A stretch of DNA of 37,968 nucleotides, taken from positions 1 to 37,968 of the forward strand of contig CAKZON010000052.1 of NCBI GenBank assembly GCA_937136425.1, in the 5' to 3' direction. The DNA comes from an uncultured Crocinitomix sp. (GTDB taxonomy: Bacteria; Bacteroidota; Bacteroidia; Flavobacteriales_D; Crocinitomicaceae). The notes below the pieces were generated by a model that worked only from the letters and a program-made list of their open reading frames with translations, ran no database searches and was not told the origin of the DNA. Position numbers and translations under genes: made by a program. Below are positions 19,088 to 25,958 of the stretch, piece by piece (positions within the stretch are counted from its first letter, which is position 1; every line of letters begins with the position of its first letter).

Positions 19088-19783
19088 TTATTTTATGCTA
19101 GACATACCTCCATCTAGGTGAATAATTTGACCCGTCATCCAAGAGGATTTTTCAGAAAGAAGAAAGGAAGCCAGGTCCGCAATGTTTTTTGGAGTACCAA
19201 TTTTCTTTAGCGGATGACGTTCAGCATTTGCCATTTTCTTTTCATCTGAATTAAGCATGTTTTGCGCTAAAGGGGTGTTTGTTAGTGATGGTGCAATAGC
19301 GTTTACCCTTATCCTTGGAGCGAATTCAGACGCGAGTGATCTCGTTAAACCTTCAATAGCTCCCTTAGAGACTGCAACTTGTGTATGATATTTAAACCCC
19401 AATTGCACTGCCACAGTTGAGAAGAGAATAATAGATGGATTTGTAGCTTTTTTTAATCGATTGATACATGCCTGAATAACCTTTATTGCTCCATTGACTT
19501 GCAACTCAAAATCAGCTGTGAAATTTGCAGGGCTAATGCGCTTGAAAGGCATTAAATTTATACTCCCTGGGCAATAAATTAGGCCATCTATGTGATCAGG
19601 CAAAAATGTAAAGTCAATATTTTCGGAGGTGACATCAAGTTTGTAGTAATGTTCAAGTTCATTCAGCTTTTCTGGGCTTGAATTTAAGTAGGTGGCGTAA
19701 ACATTGTTGCTATCAGTTGAAAGTTGATGCACTAATGCTTTTCCAATTCCGGAAGATCCTCCAATAACGACGTAATTTTTCAT
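19088..19783 (-). CDS. Short-chain dehydrogenase/reductase-like protein lacking the catalytic Tyr
   Basis: The 231 residues form a Rossmann fold of the SDR superfamily. The cofactor loop GGSSGIG at 8-14 is intact, and APSLTNTPLA, LLSEKSSWMTGQ and HLDGGMSS close the fold as usual. In the active-site helix Lys140 is present (VAVSKGAIEG), but the position four before it, normally the catalytic Tyr, is Val136; the nearest Tyr is 132. The NAG motif is replaced by CPGS. It probably binds NAD(P) but may not be an ordinary dehydrogenase. It is the first gene of the minus-strand group that includes the flavin reductase. Confidence 0.85.
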   Translation of the reverse strand: MKNYVVIGGSSGIGKALVHQLSTDSNNVYATYLNSSPEKLNELEHYYKLDVTSENIDFTFLPDHIDGLIYCPGSINLMPFKRISPANFTADFELQVNGAIKVIQACINRLKKATNPSIILFSTVAVQLGFKYHTQVAVSKGAIEGLTRSLASEFAPRIRVNAIAPSLTNTPLAQNMLNSDEKKMANAERHPLKKIGTPKNIADLASFLLSEKSSWMTGQIIHLDGGMSSIK

Positions 19784-19791
19784 AATTAAAA

Positions 19792-19817
19792 CTGTTTAAA
19801 GTCTATTGTTAAAACAG
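19792..19817 (-). promoter_or_regulatory. Operator-like inverted repeat before the SDR gene
   Basis: CTGTTTAAA at 19792-19800 and TTAAAACAG at 19809-19817 form a 9-8-9 inverted repeat with one mismatch, starting 8 bases upstream of the SDR start codon. The 9-mer TTAAAACAG also occurs at 17100-17108, in the divergent gap before CIA30, with CTGTT just before it. A shared regulator is possible, but AT-rich 9-mers can recur by chance. Confidence 0.35.
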
Positions 19818-19910
19818 CTTTAATTGATTATTGTTCTGCGTTTTTATGAAAAAGAGTTTAATTTTTACAACAGAGAGAATGACATTTTGGAGCAATTTTT
19901 CATTCTACCT

Positions 19911-20025
19911 TTTCCCAATTCCCGTTTTGCGCAGTTTAAATAGGTAATTGTATAAAGCATGTAGTTGAAATGGTCCAATTCTACCGTAGTCGCGAAAGTG
20001 CTTCTCCTTATTATCAGAATAAATT
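19911..20025 (-). pseudogene. Remnant: 3' end of a second DUF6438 gene
   Basis: The bases match 22027-22140, the 3' end of the intact DUF6438 gene; by hand about 84 of 92 compared positions agree. The translation keeps YSDNKEKHFRDYGRIGPF and onward to LFKLRK identical, with most changes in third positions. A one-base indel then alters the last residues (RKTGIGKR then stop, instead of RKNGNWIKTE). Sequence upstream of the gene's Tyr-Ser is missing: the match stops at a TTAT shared with the CIA30 fragment next to it. Confidence 0.8.
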
Positions 20026-20105
20026 ATAGAGATCGATTTAAACAAGATGACACCAATTTATAGAGATTGTCGGTCTAACTAGTTTGATTATCAACCCGAA
20101 ACCTA
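20024..20105 (+). pseudogene. Remnant: internal piece of a second CIA30 gene
   Basis: The bases match 17666-17747 inside the intact CIA30 gene; by hand about 63 of 77 positions agree. The translation gives IEIDLNKMTPIYRDCRSN, a stop, then FDYQPE, so it is not functional. It begins exactly where the DUF6438 remnant ends, sharing TTAT. On the opposite strand it supplies the last codons and the stop of the chagasin-like gene. Confidence 0.75.
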
Positions 20106-20392
20106 AATGATTTCAAGGTTTTTTTAGGGAAATTATCCTCCCAAACACGCGTTTCATAAAAGTGAACATTAACTTCTCCTTTTTTCATGAAGCGAATGCA
20201 ATACTTTGTTTCAATTGGGCTGCCTGCTTGTTGGTTTGTAGGACTAATGTTCTCTAAACGTTCAACTTTAGCTATATCCTCATTATTCATTTCCCATTGG
20301 ATTGAAAACCCTGAACCACCGTTATTTTCTAAAACAACCTCAAATGTTTGGCCAACATGTCTTATTATTTCATCAGTTTTCATTTTAATCAA
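20075..20392 (-). CDS. Chagasin-type (I42) cysteine protease inhibitor
   Basis: The 105 residues match the chagasin/I42 fold: GQTFEVVLENNGGSGFSIQW corresponds to the family's NPTTGYxW loop, and RVWE to the RPWE loop; the closing strand FRFRV follows. These loops plug the active site of papain-family proteases. No signal peptide is present. Met1 and Met4 are both possible starts. The gene lies directly downstream of a papain-family protease gene on the same strand, so this is very likely its inhibitor. The last codons (DNQTS then stop) come from the antisense strand of the CIA30 remnant, which suggests the original C-terminus was replaced. Confidence 0.82.
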   Translation of the reverse strand: MIKMKTDEIIRHVGQTFEVVLENNGGSGFSIQWEMNNEDIAKVERLENISPTNQQAGSPIETKYCIRFMKKGEVNVHFYETRVWEDNFPKKTLKSFRFRVDNQTS

Positions 20393-20407
20393 AGTGGATT
20401 AGTTTAA

Positions 20408-20474
20408 AAGGTCCCAATAATGAGTATGACAAAGGAAAAGTATTTTTAACCAACACCTCCATTATTGAGACCTT
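20408..20474 (-). terminator. Long stem-loop between protease and inhibitor genes
   Basis: AAGGTCCCAATAATG at 20408-20422 and CATTATTGAGACCTT at 20460-20474 form a 15-bp stem around a 37-base loop. In minus-strand RNA the single mismatch becomes a G-U pair, so the stem is fully paired only in the direction in which the genes are read. TTTTAAAC follows. It could attenuate read-through from the protease gene into the inhibitor gene, setting their ratio. Confidence 0.5.
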
Positions 20475-20490
20475 AATTTATTATTTGTTG

Positions 20491-21744
20491 CTACGCTTCA
20501 AGTACATAACATGCAATACCTTCAGAATTATATCCGTCAGCTTCTGCGCTCTTTTTTTCTGCTTCAGAAGTGGTATAGAGATGATCTACTCCATTATATA
20601 ATCTGTAAAATGGAACACTGTCGTTAATTTGTGTTTCAAAAACGTAACAGGCAATGCCTTCAGAATTGTAACCACCTGCTTCTGCACTCTTTTTTTCTGC
20701 GGCCGAAGTGGTGTATAAGTGATCAATTCCGTTATAGAGTCTATAAAATGGAAAGCTATTACTGATTTGATTTTCATAAACGTATGAAGAGATTCCTTCA
20801 GATTTATAGCCACCTGCTTCAGCGCTTACTTTTTCTGTTTCTGAAGTGGTATAAAAGTGATCCGTTCCATTATAAAGTCGGAAAAGCGGTTGCGAAGGTG
20901 CATCTTTTGTATCTGACACCCCATACTTGGCCCAAACATCAATGTTACATTGATTATAAGCAATGTAAAAGTATCCTTGATCTCCCCAACGTTTTCCCCA
21001 TGAATTTTTGCAAATCCAGTATCCATCTCCATTGTTGTCATTATAGCCTACAATACAAATGCAATGGTTAGCGTCATGTTTGCCAGTCGTGTGTTTATAA
21101 ATTCCAGATTTATAGCCATAAAAATCTTCATAAACCATAAAGCAAGCTGCAATTGGCCCTGTATTATTCAAATATGCCTTGGCAGCAGCAATAGTAGTAG
21201 TAGAATTAATTTGCCCATATTTATAGGCATGCTGCGCTCTATTAGGGATAGTTATACAAATCGGAGCTCCATTGGAAAAGGCCTCAGAATAAGGAAATAA
21301 AACATCTGCAACGACGCCTCTGCTTTTATTGGCTTTAAAATAGCTATCAGTCCACCAACCTAAGCAATTCGTGCCATGTGATGAGCAGAAAAATGAATCT
21401 GCCACAGATAAGCTTTGCAAATAATGTACTTTTTCAATTGCCAGCATGCTTTCGAAGGTAGCCGTGCAACCAAATCCAACACAAGAACCACATTGTCCTT
21501 GGTCTTTAACTCGGGTAACGAAATTTCCGTTATTGTTTCGCCAATCTATTGAACTAGGTAATGCGGTAGTATCAATAGTTTCTTGTGTAGAAGAAGTATT
21601 TTCATTTAAATTGTCCGGAATAATTGCTCCCAACATTTTAATACGTTCTTCTGAACTCATTTTGGTCATGTGGTTTTCTTCTGCCACCCATGTGTGACCT
21701 TTTTCTTTGATTGCTTCGTTTAAAGCATTAATGTCATTATTCAT
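20491..21744 (-). CDS. Papain-family (C1) cysteine protease with three C-terminal repeats
   Basis: The protein has 417 residues. An N-terminal stretch (HTWVAEENHMTKMSSEERI) resembles an I29-type propeptide. The C1 domain (about 62-275) begins LPSSIDWR and has Q82, catalytic C88 in CGSCVGF (Val where papain has Trp), H227 in ANHC and N247 in CKNSWG. From about 286 three repeats of 46, 46 and 40 residues follow, each like PFYRLYNG, DHLYTTS, AEKKSAEAGGY, SEGIACYV; these match DUF5648, a repeat linked to extracellular proteins. No signal peptide is visible, which is odd for such a protease. The inhibitor gene follows after 98 bases. Confidence 0.9.
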   Translation of the reverse strand: MNNDINALNEAIKEKGHTWVAEENHMTKMSSEERIKMLGAIIPDNLNENTSSTQETIDTTALPSSIDWRNNNGNFVTRVKDQGQCGSCVGFGCTATFESMLAIEKVHYLQSLSVADSFFCSSHGTNCLGWWTDSYFKANKSRGVVADVLFPYSEAFSNGAPICITIPNRAQHAYKYGQINSTTTIAAAKAYLNNTGPIAACFMVYEDFYGYKSGIYKHTTGKHDANHCICIVGYNDNNGDGYWICKNSWGKRWGDQGYFYIAYNQCNIDVWAKYGVSDTKDAPSQPLFRLYNGTDHFYTTSETEKVSAEAGGYKSEGISSYVYENQISNSFPFYRLYNGIDHLYTTSAAEKKSAEAGGYNSEGIACYVFETQINDSVPFYRLYNGVDHLYTTSEAEKKSAEADGYNSEGIACYVLEA

Positions 21745-22014
21745 AATTTTAAGTTTTGTGATATTTTTCCTTACTCTATTTGTATCAGGCTTTTGGGGTT
21801 CCGCCTATAGCATCAAAAAAACAGTGACAGTAGCTACTCAATCGAAATGTTTTGGGTTTTTGATCTTAATTAAAATTAAAGTTATGGCATTATCAAGTGC
21901 CTAACAACTAAATGTCATGAATGCCGTTTTTTTGTTGTAAATGATCAGCGTATTGTACTCGAAATGGATTGTTGAATAAGTTTAGTTGATTGCCTTTTAG
22001 GTTTTTAAGGTTGT

Positions 22015-22911
22015 CTATTCCGTTTTTATCCAATTTCCATTTTTGCGCAGCTTAAATAGGTAATTGTAGAGAGCATGTAGTTGGAATGGTCCAATTCTAC
22101 CATAGTCGCGAAAGTGTTTTTCTTTATTATCAGAATAGGTTATTGAAAGGTAGGAAGTAGGAAGATCTGTTGCAATGTCAGCATATTTTTCAGGTAATTC
22201 TTCTAGGCTCAAATAACTAATGAAGGAATTTAAATGCTCAATTGTGAATTCATCTAGCTGAGTTTTAAAATTTCCTGAAAGCGCATTAAATTTTGTTGCT
22301 TCATAATAAGTCAAACCATTTTCATTAATCGTTATTTTAAATATAGGGCACCTACCGAAGCAGGCGGTTGTTCGAAATGTGATTTCTTTAAATGATTTGT
22401 TTTCGAAAGATGAATTATAAGGAATGAAATTTCCGAACTTGTATATTATTTCAATCTCTGAAGTGTCATTAACGTCTACGTATTCATTATAATTAGGATG
22501 ATGCCTAACAATTAGAGAAGGCTGGTTGTCGTATTCAGCAATGCTATCTAGTTTTATGAGGTCGTAACTCATGTAAGCAAATCTTCCAAAGTCTAGATAA
22601 TGAAATTCAAAGTCTCTGCCGTCTCTGTTCATTACGGCGCCTAAAAATTTACCATACAATAATAAATCTTTGCTTCCATCTTGGTCCAAGTCTATTTTAA
22701 GGAATTGTTCTTTTATAACTTCAGGCGAGTTCGGTTTATCCGAATTCGTAAAAATGTCTTTAAACGTATAATTTTGATTGATTTCACTTTGCAAAAAAGA
22801 AAGTGCCTCTTCTTTACTTTCAATATTATCTATTAAAGACTGTTGCGCCGTTACTTGCATATTGAAGATAAAGGAAAGAAAGAGGAATAAAGGTTTGGGA
22901 CAATTCATCAT
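22015..22911 (-). CDS. Secreted DUF6438 protein
   Basis: The protein has 298 residues. It starts with a signal peptide (MMNCPKPLFLFLSFIF ... VTAQQ). An acidic loop with DLDQDGSKDLLLYG near 80 resembles a calcium-binding or FG-GAP-like turn. The C-terminal half is the DUF6438 domain: ITFRTTACFGRCPIFKI, GLTYYEA, DLPTSYLSI and FRDYGRIGPFQL. The family is common in Bacteroidota and has no known activity; it is probably periplasmic or surface-exposed. It stands alone, with 270 bases upstream of the protease gene and 78 bases to the next gene. A 115-base copy of its 3' end lies at 19911-20025. Confidence 0.8.
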   Translation of the reverse strand: MMNCPKPLFLFLSFIFNMQVTAQQSLIDNIESKEEALSFLQSEINQNYTFKDIFTNSDKPNSPEVIKEQFLKIDLDQDGSKDLLLYGKFLGAVMNRDGRDFEFHYLDFGRFAYMSYDLIKLDSIAEYDNQPSLIVRHHPNYNEYVDVNDTSEIEIIYKFGNFIPYNSSFENKSFKEITFRTTACFGRCPIFKITINENGLTYYEATKFNALSGNFKTQLDEFTIEHLNSFISYLSLEELPEKYADIATDLPTSYLSITYSDNKEKHFRDYGRIGPFQLHALYNYLFKLRKNGNWIKTE

Positions 22912-22989
22912 GCAACTTTAAAGTAATAATTAAAACATTGCTTTTAGTTACGGATGAATTGAGAGCTTAAACGTGTAATCTATTAAAGA

Positions 22990-23478
22990 CTAAACAACCA
23001 ACAACGAAATAAGCAATCCTAACCCCAATAAACCAAAAGCCAGCAGCTGCTTACGGTCTAAGCTAATCTTTTCTTGGGCTTGGTTGAGTTGTTTTTTTGC
23101 TTCATTAAAATGAAAAACATTTCTTACAGCATTGTTAATGTCTTCTAAAAAACTGTCTTCATTTTTATCAATATAATCAACTGCTCCGGCATGAATGAGT
23201 TGTATGGCTAGTTTTATATTGTGTTGACCAGAAAAAACAATTAGCGGAAGTTTGTCATTTATTGCTTTAACACGATTCATAATGTCTAATCCATTTTCGT
23301 ATTGTGTATTATCAATAAAATAATCAAGTATAATAAGGTCGGGTTTAAGCTCTATTTGGGATAATAAGCTGTTTCCGTCATTAAAGCATATCACTTTGCA
23401 ATTGAATTCGTTTTCGAGTTCAAACTTGAGCAATTCTGCAACAATCAAACTATCTTCTAACAGGAATATTTTTTTCAT
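22990..23478 (-). CDS. Response regulator with C-terminal membrane anchor
   Basis: The 162 residues are a receiver domain (about 1-122) with the acidic pair E8/D9, phospho-acceptor D52 in LIILDYF, S83 in VFSGQ and K105 in DYIDKNED. A short charged coil (AKKQLNQAQEKISL) then leads to a hydrophobic segment at about 145-162 that ends the protein, so the receiver is tethered to the inner membrane. No output domain is present. Its start overlaps the WecA-like gene by 29 bases. It is the last gene of the polysaccharide cluster and may act on the biosynthetic machinery by contact instead of on transcription. Confidence 0.85.
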   Translation of the reverse strand: MKKIFLLEDSLIVAELLKFELENEFNCKVICFNDGNSLLSQIELKPDLIILDYFIDNTQYENGLDIMNRVKAINDKLPLIVFSGQHNIKLAIQLIHAGAVDYIDKNEDSFLEDINNAVRNVFHFNEAKKQLNQAQEKISLDRKQLLAFGLLGLGLLISLLVV

Positions 23479-24604
23479 TTTTTCTATTTTTTAGTAGATG
23501 AATAGCAGACTGGTGCATGAGTTGATTTTTTTCTACAATGTGATTCAATGAGTTTTGATACCTTTTCATGCGCAGCTTATGTTGTTGTATTCTAATCACT
23601 AATACAGTGTAAAATAATAACATCATTGCTGCAATTAAGGTTAATAGAATGAAGGCAAATTCAAATTGTAAATAAATTAAAATACTTGAAGAGGATATGA
23701 GTAACAAAGTGGTGAGAAAAAAGAAGTAGGAAACTCCTTTAACCGAGAATCCAATTTTCATTAAGATGTGGTGAAGATGAGATCGGTCTGCTTTGAACGG
23801 AGGGTTTCCGTTAATCATTCTAGCTGACATGACACGAACAGTGTCCATCATTGGCAGCAATAATAAACTGATCAAAAAAAGTTGTAGCTGTTTAGGTGCG
23901 ATAGTTTCCACAATGGATGTGCCTAAAGCATTTACTGCAATTACGGCAAAAATACTAATGAAAAATCCTAGAAAAAGAGAACCTGTGTCTCCCATAAAAA
24001 TTTTGGCAGGGTTCCAGTTAAATTTTAGAAAACCTATTAAGCCTGCTACCAATGTGCTAGTGATAAGCGCCCCGGTAAAGTTAAAGCTCATTAAAAAAAT
24101 AAGAGTAATAATTGTTAGAACCACCAACGCATAACTACCTGCTAAACCATCTACACCATCAATCAAATTGAAAGAGTTTGTGAAGCCGAGTACAAATAAA
24201 AACGTCAGAATTTCATTTAAGAATAAAGGATTATTCTCGATTAAGTTTAATGGTCCAATAACTGCTAAGGAAACAATTATTGCAACGGTTTGCAAGGTGA
24301 ATTTTACCCTAGCAGATATGTCATTACAATCATCATAGAAACCAACTGCCATTAAGAAAAGTGCAGAAATAATAACGACTAAATAGGGCACCGAGTGTAT
24401 TATAAAAGGAATCAATAAAAGGGCTAAAATTCCGAATACAATTCCGCCAGACGAAGGAGTGGGAGCTAGGTGCTTTTTTCGCTCATCTGGTAAGTCTAGC
24501 CATGATTTCTTTTTAGAAAATTGTATGAACCGCTTTAAAAACTGAATGGAAATGAAAAGCGCAACTAAAAACGATATGAGTAATAGGATCCAATTATTTT
24601 CCAT
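23450..24604 (-). CDS. WecA/MraY-family polyprenyl-phosphate sugar-1-phosphate transferase
   Basis: This enzyme family moves a sugar phosphate from a UDP-sugar to undecaprenyl phosphate and so starts glycan assembly on the lipid carrier. The 384 residues contain about ten hydrophobic segments and the family motifs GFYDDCNDISAR, NLIDGVDGLAG, FMGDTGSLFLGF and ADRSHLHH. A cytoplasmic coiled tail of about 50 residues follows the last span. It overlaps the upstream DUF1972 gene by 11 bases. In this cluster it is the likely initiating transferase; the sugar cannot be read from the sequence. Confidence 0.92.
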   Translation of the reverse strand: MENNWILLLISFLVALFISIQFLKRFIQFSKKKSWLDLPDERKKHLAPTPSSGGIVFGILALLLIPFIIHSVPYLVVIISALFLMAVGFYDDCNDISARVKFTLQTVAIIVSLAVIGPLNLIENNPLFLNEILTFLFVLGFTNSFNLIDGVDGLAGSYALVVLTIITLIFLMSFNFTGALITSTLVAGLIGFLKFNWNPAKIFMGDTGSLFLGFFISIFAVIAVNALGTSIVETIAPKQLQLFLISLLLLPMMDTVRVMSARMINGNPPFKADRSHLHHILMKIGFSVKGVSYFFFLTTLLLISSSSILIYLQFEFAFILLTLIAAMMLLFYTVLVIRIQQHKLRMKRYQNSLNHIVEKNQLMHQSAIHLLKNRKNEKNIPVRR

Positions 24605-25835
24605 GCTCTAAAGTGTTTGATTCGTAAAAAAATTTAGTGTTTTCTAAGTGTGCATAACCTGTCTTTAACAGCTTAGGGTAAGACATTCGCGTATTTTTGC
24701 GCTGTAACGTAGGTTTTTTATAGGCGTAATCAAAAGCTTCAATAATTGCACTGTAGCGGTTGCTAATTCGCTTCCAGGTGTATTGATATTTTGCAACTTT
24801 ATAAAGCGCATTTCCAACGGCTTTTAACTGATCAAACTCTACCACCTCAAGCAGGTTGATTAATGACTTTGCATCATTAAAGAACAATGCTTTGTTACTT
24901 GTTGTTGCTCTATTGTAGGATACATCAAAAGCCATTACTGGTAAATTTAAATGCATGGCTTCTACCAATGATGGGTTTGTTCCTCCTGCACTGTGACCGT
25001 GCACGTATACCAAGCAGTTTGAGCGTAGTTTGTCCAATTCTGTTTGGTCATAAACCGGGTCGAGTAGGTGTAAGTTTTTAAATACAGAATAAAGTTCTTT
25101 TAGTCGAATTCCGTAAGCGCTATTGTTCCAATTACCTACAACAACTAAGTTTTTTGCAGGCAGTTGCGCAAAGGCTCCAAGAATTAATTCAATATTGTTT
25201 TCAGGTTCTATTCTGGCAACTTTAAACGCATAAGGACGACTCAGAAAAGGATACTTTTTATAGTCTGCTTTATTTAGTTTTTGGTGCGAAACATGATCTG
25301 CTCCATAAGCAATTAAATAACTAGCAGTTTTGTAATGAATAGCCGTGTAACGCTTTATCGCTTCGTTGTCTGTAATGTCCGCATCTGAATATTTAACGGC
25401 AACCTTTTCAGAATACTTTAGGAAACGTTGTGTCCATTTGCTCCATTTATTGCGGCGCCATTCTAAACCGTCTATATTAACAATGATTTTGGCTTTAGTA
25501 AATAGTTTGATGAACGGAATAACAATGCCTGCCGAAACGCCTAAGACAATAATATAATCTGCATAGCTAAGTGCATGAATCATTGAAAAAGTGTCGTATG
25601 GAATGCTGGAAGCGCCATTTGCACCTAAAGGAATATAATGGATTTTTGCATTATTCCATTCTTTTATGCGTTCTTCCTTTTTGTACATTTTAGTACTGGC
25701 ATATACATGGATATCATAATTATCACTAAGGTTTCGAACTAAGTTATGAGCCAATGTTTCAAATCCTCCATATCTTGCAGGTACTCCTGCCGTGCCAACT
25801 ATGGCTATTCTCTTTTTTTTATTCATCATTTTCAT
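24594..25835 (-). CDS. DUF1972-type glycosyltransferase (GT4-like)
   Basis: The protein has 413 residues. The N-terminus RIAIVGTAGVPARYGGFETL is the DUF1972 signature, the donor-lobe start of a family found in exopolysaccharide loci. The C-terminal GT-B half has HSAGGTNPSLVEAMHLNLPV, with the EAM-type acid of GT4 enzymes. It probably adds a sugar to the lipid-linked unit made by the WecA-like enzyme, whose gene it overlaps. Three Met codons lie within the first four residues (1, 3, 4). A sigma-54-like promoter lies 15-32 bases upstream, so the 5' leader would be very short and Met3 or Met4 may be the true start. Confidence 0.88.
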   Translation of the reverse strand: MKMMNKKKRIAIVGTAGVPARYGGFETLAHNLVRNLSDNYDIHVYASTKMYKKEERIKEWNNAKIHYIPLGANGASSIPYDTFSMIHALSYADYIIVLGVSAGIVIPFIKLFTKAKIIVNIDGLEWRRNKWSKWTQRFLKYSEKVAVKYSDADITDNEAIKRYTAIHYKTASYLIAYGADHVSHQKLNKADYKKYPFLSRPYAFKVARIEPENNIELILGAFAQLPAKNLVVVGNWNNSAYGIRLKELYSVFKNLHLLDPVYDQTELDKLRSNCLVYVHGHSAGGTNPSLVEAMHLNLPVMAFDVSYNRATTSNKALFFNDAKSLINLLEVVEFDQLKAVGNALYKVAKYQYTWKRISNRYSAIIEAFDYAYKKPTLQRKNTRMSYPKLLKTGYAHLENTKFFYESNTLEHGK

Positions 25836-25849
25836 CTATAGTTTATGAT

Positions 25850-25867
25850 ATGCTAAAAAGCTGCCAA
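25850..25867 (-). promoter_or_regulatory. Sigma-54-like -24/-12 promoter, P1
   Basis: Read on the minus strand, TTGGCAGCTTTTTAGCAT has GG and GC exactly 10 bases apart, as in the consensus TTGGCACG-N4-TTGCA. Two positions differ (G for C after TTGGCA, A for T before GC). It lies in the 123-base gap before the DUF1972 gene. The same arrangement is found at P2. Confidence 0.55.
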
Positions 25868-25894
25868 ATTGATTAAGTAGCACTAATACAGGTG

Positions 25895-25914
25895 TTTATG
25901 TCGTTTTATGTCGT
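25895..25914. repeat. Perfect 10-bp tandem repeat in the P1 region
   Basis: TTTATGTCGT occurs twice head to tail (25895-25904, 25905-25914), one helical turn apart, between the P1 promoter and its upstream sites. At the corresponding place in the P2 region only one related block is found: GGTGTTTATGT here, GGTGTGGATGT at 31078, each 24 bases from its promoter. Confidence 0.5.
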
Positions 25915-25923
25915 TTCTTGTTG

Positions 25924-25955
25924 CTTCGTTTTGAGAAAATGTTCCCGTTTTGGGA
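25924..25955. promoter_or_regulatory. Paired activator sites upstream of P1
   Basis: The strong site TCCCGTTTTGGGA (25943-25955) is an inverted repeat TCCC-N5-GGGA, extended to TTCCC/GGGAA. A weaker copy CTTCGTTTTGAGA (25924-25936) starts 19 bases closer to the promoter, 57 bases from the first T of its -24 box. This is the usual layout of enhancer-binding protein sites for sigma-54 promoters. The strong site starts just past the stop of the next gene, and no T run follows, so a terminator is less likely. Confidence 0.55.
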
Positions 25956-25958
25956 AAT

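Noticed and set aside
25942..25956. TTCCC/GGGAA palindrome as a terminator of the upstream glycosyltransferase gene
   Set aside because: The stem is only 5 bp and no T run follows; the paired copy and the matching site at P2 fit an activator site better.
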